Source: Venturia oleaginea
Taxonomy: Eukaryota; Ascomycota; Dothideomycetes; Venturiales; Venturiaceae
DNA: 64,000 nt
Reading direction: 5' to 3'
Assembly: GCA_013176395.1 (NCBI GenBank)
Contig: JABMLP010000006.1
Span: forward strand, 1,847,891 to 1,911,890
Below the pieces are notes generated by a model. It did no database searches. It saw nothing but the letters and a program-made list of their open reading frames with translations, and had not been told where the DNA came from. Positions 34,891-45,142 of the stretch are shown here, piece by piece. The position numbers and the translations under genes are program-made. The number at the start of each line of letters is the position of its first letter. Position 1 is the stretch's first letter.

Positions 34891-36483
34891 ATGTCTAGTA
34901 CACCATATCAACTACCTTCGTTCTTAAATGCCTGCACAGATTCCTGCGTGGTTGTCTGTTCTGACCATGGCTGGTCTTACGTGAAGGCAAACTTGGATCG
35001 ACACCTTCGCGATGCGCACCTTCTCAACTCAAAAGCGAGAGCGCCTGTCCTTGCACACATCAACTCTATCGGTATTGCCAATGGGATAGAGGATGTAGTC
35101 GGTCCAATTGACAGAAGTAGGCCAATTCCTGGTCTCCCTATTTACGTTGCATTTTTTTGTCCTTTCGACAATGGGGACTGCCGCCACCTCTCCATCAACA
35201 AAGACGCTATGAACCAACATTGCCGGTCTACACACCATGTAGGGTCGGGGTTAGAAGGAAGACGTAGAAAAGACAGTTTAGTTCAGGCGGAATACTCCCA
35301 ACATCGAGTTCAGACATTGTTTGCGGAAAAGAAATACATTGATTATTTTATTGTAAATATTGAACAGGAGGAAAATGACCAGGAACAGACCAGCCCAGGA
35401 CTTTCGACAAAGAATCTGCAGCAACAACAACCCCAAAGAGAGAACACTATTACATTTTCTAATAGTGCGGCCGATATTCTCCAACAGAGCTACACGAAGG
35501 TCCAGAAGGAGCATATGCAACAGTATACCAGGGTAGAGAAGATTGAAGATGTGTCTGAGTTGACAGGATTTCTGGGCGAATCAGGCTATCATGCTCATCT
35601 TGAAGGCGTAGAAATTGGGGAGATTTCGCTAGCTTATAGACTGCCCGTTGCCGACAAGGAGCCGATACTTTCAGTGGTATGCAGCAGTGTCAATCGGGTT
35701 CTTCGCAAAGCCATGCAAGTGCTGGACTTTGACAAGATGGAGGAAAGGCAGCTGAGCAAGCTGAACGCAAAACTCTTGGATACTTTCAGGCGATCAGAGA
35801 TATCGCAAGATGCAATCAAGCCATTGCAGAACCCCAAGTCAAAGCAGACATATATCCGAACAGCGCAGAATTTGGTCTGTTATTATTCTCGAGTCACAAG
35901 CCAGCAGTATCTACAGCAAAAGAAGATGTTCAACCCAACCTCAAGTCAAGTTTCACATTGGGAGACAACAAAGGGTTGTGCAGAAGCTATTTTCCAGTCG
36001 ACATGTGGAGAAAGATCCAAGCTGGATGACGAGGAGCGGCTATCCCAGCTAGAAGAGCAGCTCGATCGGTCCGTACTCATATTTCTTCTCGAGTTGGTTC
36101 AACATCGACTCCAGCACAGGGCATTTGATTCAGCGATCATCTCCTTTGCAGCCGTGATTGCTTGGAACTGTCGGAACAATACGTGGGTGGAGATTGGAGA
36201 CCACACACGTGATTTGGCGCAGATTGTGTACGATGTCCAACTGGTTCTGTTGCAAGACTGTATAGAGGTTACAGAAGAAGATAGCATGGTAGATTTCAGT
36301 GAGTATCTGGTGGATTTCAGGGATCGTTGGCTTCTGAAGGATAGACGTGGGCCGATCGGCGAGGTACTCTCGCTGAGGCTACATGCAGGCTGTGACGGCA
36401 TTGCATGGTGGCCATCTTTGTCACATGACAACGTGTCGCAGCCACACTGTGGCGAGAGGAACATCAACTCGCGCGCCCCGTAG
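34891..36483 (+). pseudogene. OrsD (DUF3505)-domain protein, N-terminal 500 residues, truncated by an LTR
   Basis: Open frame of 530 codons, of which the first 500 are native and the last 30 are read from the LTR inserted at 36391. Residues about 12-125 fit the OrsD/DUF3505 pattern of paired C2H2-like units: CSDHGW..VKANLDRHLRDAH, then a proline-bounded segment PIPGLPIYVAFFCPFDNGDC and MNQHCRSTHH. A helical region follows with YTRVEKIEDVSELTGFLGESGY and FSEYLVDFRDRWLLKDRRGPI. In many Pezizomycotina such regions head long proteins, some ending in a RecQ-type helicase and often subtelomeric. That C-terminal part is missing here. Calling it a telomere-linked helicase relic is inference. The start ATG follows the LINE 3' end by about 110 bp. 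Confidence 0.6.
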
Positions 36484-36570
36484 TCACTTACTCTCTATCT
36501 GATATTCTCTCATCACACTGAGTAAATGGAATCTTAGTTCATTCTGTCTGATTCAATGCTCGCCGTGACA
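36391..36570 (+). mobile_element. 5' LTR of the Gypsy element
   Basis: 180 bp with ends TGTGACGGCA and CGCCGTGACA (TG..CA, short inverted repeat). These end sequences are nearly the same as in the family A solo LTRs, but the interior differs. It is followed at once by TTATATCAGATC, a plausible primer-binding site of the TGGTATCAGA type. No matching 3' LTR is found downstream of pol. Confidence 0.65.
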
Positions 36571-36652
36571 TTATATCAGATCAACCCTCACGCTTAGAAC
36601 AGCGACAAATAGTTCCAGATTGTTTACGACAATAAGCAGTCAAAACCGACCC

Positions 36653-36845
36653 CGACCTGACCAGAGACACCGACCAGTCTCACAACCTTTTTTCTTTGAG
36701 CCGACCATTGCTCAACACATGATACCAACCTGACCAGAGACACCAACCAGTCTCGCGACCTTCTTTGAGCCGACCATTGCTCAACACACGATACCAACCT
36801 GACCAGAGACACCGACCAGTCTCGCGACTTTTTTAAGCCGACTAG
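36653..36845 (+). repeat. Tandem repeat in the Gypsy leader, about 70-bp unit, about 2.8 copies
   Basis: The phrase acctgaccagagacaccgaccagtctc recurs at about 36655, 36727 and 36795. Each copy is followed by ttgagccgaccattgctcaacaca in all but the last, which is shortened. It lies between the primer-binding site and gag. Confidence 0.75.
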
Positions 36846-36887
36846 GGTCACCTCGACGCCATTCCTCCTAATACCGTACGATTTGTC

Positions 36888-38401
36888 ATGGCGCCGTTCC
36901 GCTACAGCGACGACACGCCTATGACCCAGCTCCGAGAGACTATTGAGGCTGCAGAGACCCCAGCAGACTTCGTTAAGTTGATCGTCCGGCCCACAGAATA
37001 CAATGCCGACAAAGCTACTCGTGTCGCTCACAGCAGGAAGGAGGATACTGAAAACCTGGTAGTGGTAGTCCCATGGACAGACAGGAGTAAAGGCTTTACT
37101 GTCAACGAAACAGAAATCAAGAGGGTTCTAGCAGACGACACGGTGAGACCACAACTTATTACCGAAGTAGTACGCTGGTGTAACAGCAACAACATCAAGC
37201 AACAGCAATTAGAATTGTACCTCGACATAGTTAAGCAGCTAGCAGCGAAAGGAGCAGACTTGCTACAGGCCCAAGACTCCAAGATTATCGAGAAGGCAGA
37301 CGAACTGCGACTGCAGTCAGCAATGCTTGATAGCTCCGACGAGCGTATCAAGGAATTGGAGGCTCGTCCAATAGTAGGAGAGTTGGCTACAGAAAAGGAA
37401 GCGTATACGGTGTTATACGACAAATACGAAGCTCTTACCATCAAATACAATGCGACCCGACAGAGTTTGCGACAGAACCTCATATCGGGTGACGACTTGT
37501 CCGGATTTGGTTCTCGATCGGAAGGCGGCTTTTCGAAGATCAAACTTCCACACCCTGACCTATTGACCGACAAATACACTCCTACGGAGTACAAGCATTG
37601 GCGCAATGCGATGGAAAACAAGCTGAAGGCAGAGGGCTACGACGACGAGATGTCTGTTGCCTACTTTATGAAATTGTAAAGGGACCTAATGCAAAAGACG
37701 CCCTACTACTCATCAATGCGGCCGACCGTACAATGGACAAGGTATGGAAGGTTACCACTGAGCGATTTGCAGACCCGTTTGAGAAGCAGAACGCAAAGAA
37801 GGCGTACAAGTCGCTGACTATGAAGCCCTACACCGACTTCCTGAACTTCAAGAATCAATTTGAGACCCTTGCGATGCAGTGCAAGGTAGACAAGGACGAT
37901 TGGAAGGAGGATATCCACGAGAAGCTGTATATCCGCCTCAAGGAAGGTACAGCAGGAGAAGCCGGCGACCCAGATCTGACCTACGAGAAGCTGTGCTTTA
38001 AGGCATCCAACCTTTCCCGAACCTACATCCAGACACAAGAAGAGCGCAAGGCTCTCGACGCTGCAACTACGGCCAAGAAGAACAGCAATTCGAACGGCAA
38101 CCGACAGAACTCCTCGAACAACACCGGTGCAGGTACGAGCACGCCTCAAGGGCAGTCCAGCGGTGGTGGAAACAATGGATTAGGTGGAGGTCGACGGGAG
38201 CGAGACCCCGAAAAAGCACGCGCAGCATTCAATCGCTACAAGGACGTAGGATTAAACATTGATCAGGCGGTCCAGTTGGCTCAGGAGCGCAAGTGTTTCA
38301 AGTGTGAGAAGGAGGGACATTACATGAAGGACTGCCCAGAGGCCTCCATCTCCGTAATGGATGGCGCTGGCGGGATTGAGTCAGAACACCCAAAAGCATA
38401 G
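36888..38401 (+). pseudogene. Gypsy gag, broken by a one-base frameshift near 37665
   Basis: The first frame (36888-37679) starts MAPFRYSDDTP and stops after DEMSVAYFMKL. The homologous continuation runs in the next frame as YEIVKGPNAKDALLLINAAD and ends at 38401. One missing T in the TTT-ATG context around 37665-37670 explains the break. The second part holds the capsid-like region (WKVTTERFADPFEKQNAKKA) and a CCHC zinc knuckle CFKCEKEGHYMKDC. Gag forms the particle and binds RNA. A programmed shift is possible in principle, but fungal chromoviruses are not known to shift inside gag, so mutation or sequencing error is preferred. Confidence 0.75.
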
Positions 38402-38418
38402 ACCTGGTAAAAGTCACC

Positions 38419-41400
38419 ATGCCAGGTCCTAGCAATCGAGATCTTTCTTTCCGATATCAGGTGCAAAACTTCAATGTCTCATCTCTTAAGTTGTTCGGCG
38501 GCAACGCTTTCACTTTCGATGTTATCCTCTACTTCAACGGCATGGGTGTCCGATCCCGAGCTCTTCTTGATACCGGAGCAAACGGTTATGCCTTCATTAA
38601 CCGACGATGCGCACAGAAGCTGCAACACCTACTCCCAAACATGGATCGACGAGCCCTCGAGACAAAAGCTACGGCGACCGGTTACAAAGGAAATCAGGAG
38701 GAGGCAATATCGCATGCAACGCTGTTGCACATGGAAATCGACGGAAGGCAGGAGTACAACGTTCCTTTCCTGGAAGTAACATTGGGACACCACGATGTAA
38801 TTCTGGGAAGGACGTGGATGGCTCACAACAAGGTCCTACCGGATCTCGAGATGCAGCGTATTATCTGGAAGGATGGCCGAAAGAGAGAGACAGCGATACA
38901 GAAGGTAGTGATGTTGGAGGAGGATAGGAAAGTGACGGTTAATTCGGAGGCTATCCAGAACAATATCGACAAGAGAGAAAGGAGGATGAGACAGGATGAT
39001 CGTCGGAGAGCCGGCAACCAGGCTAAACGGTTTCGGGACAACGTACAGCTGCTCAAACGGCCGAAATCGACCCGACCTCAATCTAACGAACTCGAGCCAT
39101 CGATAGTAAGAAACGCGGAATCAACGCCACTGGTACGCGAGAATGATACGATCGACACTTCAGAAGAAGACGTCTCTGTAGACTCGGAAAGCAACACTGA
39201 TAGTAGTTGTTCGGACCTCTCCAATTTCGGTAACTACCAAGAAGAAGACCTGCCGGTCAGATATTACCAGACACTGAAATGGGAGCAAGCAAGAGGCTAC
39301 CGCATCATGGATAAGCAATTAAAGGCAGCCGGTACAGATATTAACGTCTTGGATTTCGGACACGATAGCTCAAAGATTGCGGGTAAGAAGCTTGACCTCT
39401 GTATGATCAACCCTTCAGGTTTCCGCTTGAACTTAAAAGACAAAGAAGTCACCGCTGGATCCATATCCTTGTATGAAATCGAAAAGAGGATGAGTGAGCT
39501 CAGGAAGGAACGAGGAATCGATTCCACTGAGGACCACCATGACCGGCTGAAAATCGCCCTAGCAGCACTGCAAGGTGAACTCCCAGAGGACGAATCCCCG
39601 GAGATGAGGACAATCATTGAGAAGAAGCTACCTAATAAGCATATACTATACAAGGACTGCTTCTCAGAAGCAGACTCAAATCGACTGGCAGAACACCGAG
39701 AAGGCGTTGACTATGTTATTGTGTTGGATGAAGGAAAGGCTGCGCCCGGTTTCTGTCCACTCTACAATATGTTCTTGGATGAGCTACAATTTACCAAAGA
39801 ATGGCTCTTGAAGAACTTGGAATCGGGCTTTATTGAGACCAGCTCGTCACCATTTGCATCACCTGTGCTCATTGTCAAGAAGCCCACGCCCGAGGGGGAG
39901 AAGCAGAAGTTCCGCTTCTGTGTTGATTACCGCAGACTCAACACGCTCACAAAGAAAGACCGATATCCTATTCCGCTCATCACAGAGACAATGGCTAGAT
40001 TGTCAAAGGCCAAGGTCTTTACAATGCTAGATATCCGACAAGCTTTCCATCGAATTCGGATGGACCCGGACTCTGAAGACCTCACTACGTTCCGAACTCG
40101 CTACGAAAGCTTCAAATGCAAAGTCATGATGGAAGGATTGGTCAATGGACCTGCTACATGGCAGAGATACATGAACACCATCCTGATGGACTACCTCGAC
40201 GACTTCTGTACCGCTTACCTTGATGACATTTTGATCTATTCAGAGGACCTCTTGGAGCATACGGCTCACGTACACAAAGTTCTTGAACGACTACGCGCTG
40301 CAGGACTCCAGGCAGATATCAAGAAAAGCGAATTCGATGTCACTGAGACAAAGTACCTTGGATTTATCATCAGTACCTCCGGTATACGCGTCGACCCAGA
40401 CAAGGTAGCCATCGTCAAACACTGGAAGCAACCACGAACCGTGAAGCAGATTCAGTCTTTCATCGGTTTCTGTAATTTCTACAGACGCTTCATACGAAAT
40501 CTTGGAAGGCTGGCAAAACCACTTATCAGGCTAACCAGAAAGGATGCCCCTTTCGACTTTGATGAAGATTGCATGGAGTCCTTTGAGAAGCTCAAGTATG
40601 CATTGGCAACAGCTCCGTGCCTAGCCCTCTATGACCCATTCGCCGAAACCCGAATGGAGACCGACGCATCCGATGGAGTAGTAGCAGGCACTCTCTCCCA
40701 ACTTGGAAAGGATGGCGAATGGCACCCTGTAGCTTTCTACAGCAAAACAATGGACATTCATGAACTGAATTACGAGATCCATGACAAGGAAATGCTAGCG
40801 TTGATCCGAGGCCTGGAGGAGTGGAGTGCACTTCTTCGAGGAGCCCAATTACAATTTACCGCGATTACCGACCATCGTGCCCTGGAGTACTTTACGACAA
40901 AGAGGCTACTAAACCAACGGCAAGCACGTTGGGCTGATTTGATCTCTGGATATAACTTCAAGATCGTCTACCGGCCAGGCAAAGAAAATATCATTGCCGA
41001 CGCTCTCTCTCGCAAGGCCGATGAACTGAAATCACAAAAGGCCAAAGCAAACGCGGCTAGGACTATGCAAATGGTAAAATATGACCAGATTGGAGTGGAA
41101 CTCTGCCCTCTGGACCTCGATAGCAACCAGATGTTGCTGGTGGATCGGTTACTCAAAGCGAACCGGGAATCTACTTCACTTGACGAATGGAGAATTCTCG
41201 CTCAGAAGGATTATATCTATTTGAGGTTGCAGGACGGGCTGTTGCTCTACCAAGGAAGATTATTCGTGCCTGAAGACGACAACCTCCGTACTCAACTACT
41301 AAACGAAATTCATGCCTCGCTGCCAGCAGCGCACCCCGGACGAAACAAGACCCATAAGATCGTTGCCCGCAAGTTCTACTGGCCTCGTATGAATGGAGAC

Positions 41401-42591
41401 ATCGATCGATACGTCGCCGCCTGTCAGTCATGCAGGAGATCGTCAGTCCCTCGAGATAAGACTCCTGGACTATTGAAGCCTCTCCCCATTCCTGATCGCC
41501 CATGGCAGCATGTATCAATGGATTTCATGTCGTTTAACAAGGACAAGCATGGTTACGACAACGTGTTCGTAGTAGTTGACCGCCTTGGAAAGAGACCTTT
41601 CTCGATTCCCGGCCAGAAGACCGTAAAGGCTAAAGACGCCGCTCGGATGTACTATGAACATATCTATCGTATCTACGGCTTATCCGACACCATTGTGTCC
41701 GGCCAAGACCCTCGATTTATCTCAGCCTTTTGGGATGAATTAAGCCTTATTCTCGGAATCAAACTCAGACGAAGTACCGCAGAACACGCGCAGACTGATG
41801 GCCAGACCGAAATTGTCAACCAAGCACTACAGCAGAAGCTTCGGCACTTCGTGAATCACTACCAGGACAATTGGTCTGAATTGCTACCAGCAATGGATTT
41901 CGCAGCAGCATCGTCACCACACGAGTCAACAGGACTGTCACCCTCAGAGATCGAAATGGGATTCGTACCGCGAATGCACTACGACTGGGATTCACACACA
42001 GAAGGCAACACTGCAACAGAGAGGATGAATCGCCAAGAAGCACAGCAGTATGCGACACGAATGTATAACGTATGGAAGTTCGCAAAGGAACAACTATTCA
42101 AGGTCCAAGCCCGACAATCGACGCAGGCGAACAAGAAACGACGAGAGGAGGACTTCGACTTCAATGAGGAGACTGGCATTGGAGATTCAGTATACATTAT
42201 AAAGAAGGCTTGGATTACTGATCGACACTGCGACAAGCTTGACAATCCTGTAGTAGGCCCATTCCCCATCATTGGAAGGAAGGGACACTCTTGTATTGTC
42301 AAGCTACCCGAGAGCTACAAGGTTGGCAACGTGTTCCACTCAGACCGGCTTCGAAAGGCATCCCTCGAAGGGCTATCAGAGCAGCAGAACGCAAACGATG
42401 AGAACGACAGCTATGAGATCCATGGCAACGTGGAATGGGAAGTTAAACAAACACTCGGTAGCCGTATTCACCGTCGCAAACTTCAATACATGGTATCATG
42501 GAAAGGCTGGGACCCAGATAACACTTGGTACGACGCGGAGAGTTTCAAGAACTCGCCAAAGCTGCTCCGTCTCTACCAGTGCGTTCGATAA
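38419..42591 (+). CDS. Gypsy chromovirus pol polyprotein (protease, RT, RNase H, integrase, chromodomain)
   Basis: Uninterrupted frame of 1390 residues. Aspartic protease: RALLDTGANGYAF near residue 50. Reverse transcriptase: FRFCVDYRRLNTLTKKDRYP and the catalytic YLDD near 600. RNase H: ETDASDGVVAG, EIHDKEMLAL, TDHRALEYF and NIIADALSRKAD. Integrase: zinc-binding HPGRNKTHKIVARKFYWPR..CQSC near 970, then the DDE core (MDFMSF, SGQDPRFIS, TAEHAQTDGQTEIVNQ). Chromodomain: residues about 1330-1388 (WEVKQTLGSRIHRRKLQYMV, WKGWDPDNTWYD), which directs insertion to particular chromatin. Pol starts 17 bases after the gag stop in another frame. The open frame suggests recent insertion. Confidence 0.92.
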   Translation: MPGPSNRDLSFRYQVQNFNVSSLKLFGGNAFTFDVILYFNGMGVRSRALLDTGANGYAFINRRCAQKLQHLLPNMDRRALETKATATGYKGNQEEAISHATLLHMEIDGRQEYNVPFLEVTLGHHDVILGRTWMAHNKVLPDLEMQRIIWKDGRKRETAIQKVVMLEEDRKVTVNSEAIQNNIDKRERRMRQDDRRRAGNQAKRFRDNVQLLKRPKSTRPQSNELEPSIVRNAESTPLVRENDTIDTSEEDVSVDSESNTDSSCSDLSNFGNYQEEDLPVRYYQTLKWEQARGYRIMDKQLKAAGTDINVLDFGHDSSKIAGKKLDLCMINPSGFRLNLKDKEVTAGSISLYEIEKRMSELRKERGIDSTEDHHDRLKIALAALQGELPEDESPEMRTIIEKKLPNKHILYKDCFSEADSNRLAEHREGVDYVIVLDEGKAAPGFCPLYNMFLDELQFTKEWLLKNLESGFIETSSSPFASPVLIVKKPTPEGEKQKFRFCVDYRRLNTLTKKDRYPIPLITETMARLSKAKVFTMLDIRQAFHRIRMDPDSEDLTTFRTRYESFKCKVMMEGLVNGPATWQRYMNTILMDYLDDFCTAYLDDILIYSEDLLEHTAHVHKVLERLRAAGLQADIKKSEFDVTETKYLGFIISTSGIRVDPDKVAIVKHWKQPRTVKQIQSFIGFCNFYRRFIRNLGRLAKPLIRLTRKDAPFDFDEDCMESFEKLKYALATAPCLALYDPFAETRMETDASDGVVAGTLSQLGKDGEWHPVAFYSKTMDIHELNYEIHDKEMLALIRGLEEWSALLRGAQLQFTAITDHRALEYFTTKRLLNQRQARWADLISGYNFKIVYRPGKENIIADALSRKADELKSQKAKANAARTMQMVKYDQIGVELCPLDLDSNQMLLVDRLLKANRESTSLDEWRILAQKDYIYLRLQDGLLLYQGRLFVPEDDNLRTQLLNEIHASLPAAHPGRNKTHKIVARKFYWPRMNGDIDRYVAACQSCRRSSVPRDKTPGLLKPLPIPDRPWQHVSMDFMSFNKDKHGYDNVFVVVDRLGKRPFSIPGQKTVKAKDAARMYYEHIYRIYGLSDTIVSGQDPRFISAFWDELSLILGIKLRRSTAEHAQTDGQTEIVNQALQQKLRHFVNHYQDNWSELLPAMDFAAASSPHESTGLSPSEIEMGFVPRMHYDWDSHTEGNTATERMNRQEAQQYATRMYNVWKFAKEQLFKVQARQSTQANKKRREEDFDFNEETGIGDSVYIIKKAWITDRHCDKLDNPVVGPFPIIGRKGHSCIVKLPESYKVGNVFHSDRLRKASLEGLSEQQNANDENDSYEIHGNVEWEVKQTLGSRIHRRKLQYMVSWKGWDPDNTWYDAESFKNSPKLLRLYQCVR

Positions 42592-42714
42592 TCAATCGAT
42601 TGAGCCATTCTCAAGATTGATTGCCCGATTCGACCAATATATGGCTTGATTGACGGCTTGATTGAGTCGGTGTCAGTGAGATTGATGGCTTGAGTGATCG
42701 GTCAATTGAGAGAT

Positions 42715-44060
42715 CTAAAATACACCATTTTTAAGCCCTTGATGCTGTATCTGACACGCCTCAATTGTGTCATCACTCATACCGTTTCTAGCATCAGTAA
42801 TGAGCCTACCGGCTTGTGAAAATACTCTCTCAACCTCTGCAGACATACCAGGAATCGATAATACATCGAAAGCAAGACGAGATAAGATCGGATAGTCATT
42901 GCGGTGCTGCTCCCACCACCCAACAACGTCGTGAACTGGCTTCCAGGTGGTAGGGTCGAAATATTTGATGTATCTCGTATAATCGTCTTCTTTGGTGACT
43001 ACCCGGCGCTTTTTGGTGATCACGTGGACTGATAATATGTTGAATTTATCGTAATATGAGGGCCGCTTACCGCTGGGTTCACTCTCCGCTTCTGAGGATG
43101 GTTCTGGCGTAGGTGACGGTGATGGTGAAGGTAAGGTCCCGTATTTGTCGCAGTATTCGTCAAAAAGGCGCTGCATACTTCTCTCGGCGCGTTTGTACCA
43201 GGTACGATTGTTGTACTTAGCCCAGTGGTCTTCGAACCACAGTAATCGTAGGTTTGGGTCGCAGATAATGGCGGCGTAGTAGAGATCTGACTCTTCAATC
43301 ATCGTCTGGTACTTTGAGGTCTTCAGAAGCGCTTCTTTGAGCCCGGCTGTAAGAGTTCAACCCTCAAAGGTGTTTCGCAAGTGAGGGAAGACAGCTTGTA
43401 TTTCAATTATCTAAGTACAGGAGAAATTGTAGGTACAGGAAGGACAACTTGTACATATAGTCCCTGAACAAGAAAAGGACACATAGTCTAGAGAAAAGGA
43501 CAGAAAAGAATAGAAGTGTATGTGAAAGCAAAGTATGTGAAAGCAAAGTATGTGAAAGCAAAAGCATGTGAAAGCAACATGTGAAAGCAAAGCCAGGCAA
43601 AGCCCCGCAAGAATCCATCCAGGATAAATGAGGGGAAAGGATCTATCCCTTAACACCGGCTACGTAAGGTTCAGCAAACTCAGTAGCAAGATTGAGAGAA
43701 GCAACCTCATTCTGCGCGTCAGTGAGTCTCTCGTGAATGCAAGTCAACCCTTTAATGACTCCGGCGGCTGTGCCTTGTATAGATTCTGTCGCATTACCCT
43801 CCTCTTTGAGACAGAACGTCTTGAAGTCTTCTAGTATCGCACATCAAATTTCAAGCATCTCGAAGTCGTCATTTGTGAGGAAGGACTTCCTAATATCAAC
43901 GCCTTTACCGGTGTAGTTGTAGAGCCTCTGCCACTTGATAATAACCGCCCTGAGCGAAAGGACACGTTGTATCATCTCGAAAGTGCTGTGCCATCGGATT
44001 CCGCCGTCAACGAGAAGTACATACCAAAGATCGAGTCTGGCATCCTTTTGAAGCGCTTCA
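42715..44060 (-). pseudogene. hAT transposase C-terminal half, split by a solo LTR
   Basis: Two blocks on the minus strand, 44060-43656 and 43347-42715. The first reads IRWHSTFEMIQRVLSLRAV and EDFKTFCLKEEGNATESIQG. The second contains YYAAIICDPNLRLLW and the hAT C-terminal dimerisation block (LSIPGMSAEVERVFSQAGR) and ends LKNGVF. Removing the LTR at 43348-43655 plus one CCGGC joins the blocks in frame (EPYVAG followed by LKEALLKTS). An internal stop remains (after DDFEMLEI, near 43850). The N-terminal half is missing because the Copia 3' LTR borders the relic at 44061. On the other side the relic meets Gypsy pol. Confidence 0.8.
43348..43655. mobile_element. Solo LTR (family B, 308 bp) inside hAT, target duplication CCGGC
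   Basis: Starts TGTAAGAGTT and ends CTTAACA (TG..CA). It is flanked on both sides by the 5-bp CCGGC (43343-43347 and 43656-43660). It contains about five imperfect copies of a short purine-rich unit, (g)tatgtgaaagcaaa, at 43518-43595. No internal retrotransposon sequence accompanies it. Confidence 0.82.
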
Positions 44061-44186
44061 TGTCAAAAGATAGATGAAGCAGACTGAAGTTCGAATTGAT
44101 GTGTGGGCTATCCGCATATTTATACAATTGAGACTCGCATTCGAGCTAGTACAAATGAGGATAGAATGAAATGAGTTTATTTGACA
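44061..44186 (-). repeat. Copia 3' LTR (126 bp)
   Basis: Read on the minus strand it starts TGTCAAATAAACTC directly after the polypurine stretch AGCAGGGGGC and ends CTTTTGACA. The ends form a TGTCAAA/TTTGACA inverted repeat. No second copy was found, as expected from the 5' truncation. Confidence 0.7.
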
Positions 44187-44343
44187 GCCCCCTGCTTGAA
44201 GCAGACCAAAATTGTGTAAATGAAGTGGGTACACAAAAAACATCCCAAAGGGAGGAGGAGGTGCCAAAGGGGCAGAGAGAGAGACCGCCAGTAGGCTAAC
44301 CGCATTGAGACGACGTACAGCTGAGGAAGCGTCGCCAATCGAC

Positions 44344-45070
44344 TCAGAATGAGGGCCAAGGTATCGCGTCAATTACGATTCCAAGTGCAGCCCTAAACAA
44401 CTCAAAAGTAGGCTTCGTTAGCCCTCTGGTGAGGCCGTCAGCAACCATCTTCGCAGTGCGTACATATTTGAGGATAATTGAACCATTGGCAACCTTCTCG
44501 CGGATCCAGTGTTCTTTGAGGTCCATGGCTTTGTTTCGGCCGTGAGATTGAGGGTTCTTTGCGAGGGCAATAGCTCCTTGGTTATCGGCGTAAATGACTG
44601 TAGTGGATGGACCAAATTCAGGGTTGATCTCGTGAAGCAATCGCTGCAGCCAGATGGCTTCTTTCGCTGCATTCGTCTGACCAATGTATTCGGCTTCGCA
44701 AGTAGAGAGTGATACCGTGGCTTGTCTCTTGGATTGCCAGCTAATTGCTGCACTGCCGATATTGAAAAGGTATCCGGAGGTTGATCTTCTTGTACCGACG
44801 TCACCGGCCCAGTCAGAGTCAGTGAATCCGACGAGGTTTTCGAGTTCGCCCTGATAGACGAGTGATGCAGAGAGAGTGCCCTTGAGGTAACGAAAGATAT
44901 CCTCGACGAGGGCCCAGTGTACTGCGTTCGGGTTGGCTGCATAGCGACTGACGAGGGAGACTGCAAAGGCGATATCTGGCCGTGTGCCTAGCATTGCATA
45001 CATCAGTGACCCGACGGCAGACTGATATTTGGTTTTGAAGTAAGGGTCAGCAAGGTAACCTTCCTCCGCA
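44344..45070 (-). pseudogene. Copia RNase H region (C-terminal part of pol)
   Basis: From about 45070 the minus strand reads YFKTKYQSAVGSLMYAML, then RPDIAFAVSLVSRYAANPN, TDSDWAGDVGTRRSTSGY, LSTCEAEYIGQTNAAKEAIW and YADNQGAIALAKN. These are the conserved RNase H blocks of Ty1/copia pol, including the D, E and D catalytic acids. It was one frame with the RT region at 45571-46850 before the inverted duplication separated them. It ends IDAIPWPSF. Confidence 0.85.
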
Positions 45071-45142
45071 GGTTCTGGCTTCGCAGATGGGTTGATTGGA
45101 ATAGGTTTAGAGTGACAGTCGGTGAAGCCGTGATCCTCGAGA

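Larger units (their letters stand above)
36391..42600 (+). mobile_element. Gypsy/Ty3 chromovirus with 5' LTR, gag, pol and chromodomain; 3' end lost
   Basis: Order: LTR, leader with tandem repeats, gag (36888-38401, one frameshift), pol (38419-42591). Just after the pol stop the sequence changes to hAT-derived material, so the 3' untranslated region and 3' LTR are missing. The element cannot transpose by itself in this form, despite its open pol frame. Confidence 0.85.

Noticed and set aside
36391..36483. Last 30 codons of the OrsD-type frame as real protein
   Set aside because: They are encoded by the LTR inserted at 36391, so they are not part of the original gene.
43518..43600. Short regular repeats (tgtgaaagcaaa) considered as a CRISPR-like array
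   Set aside because: Units are directly adjacent without unique spacers and lie inside a solo LTR of a eukaryotic genome; simple tandem repeat.
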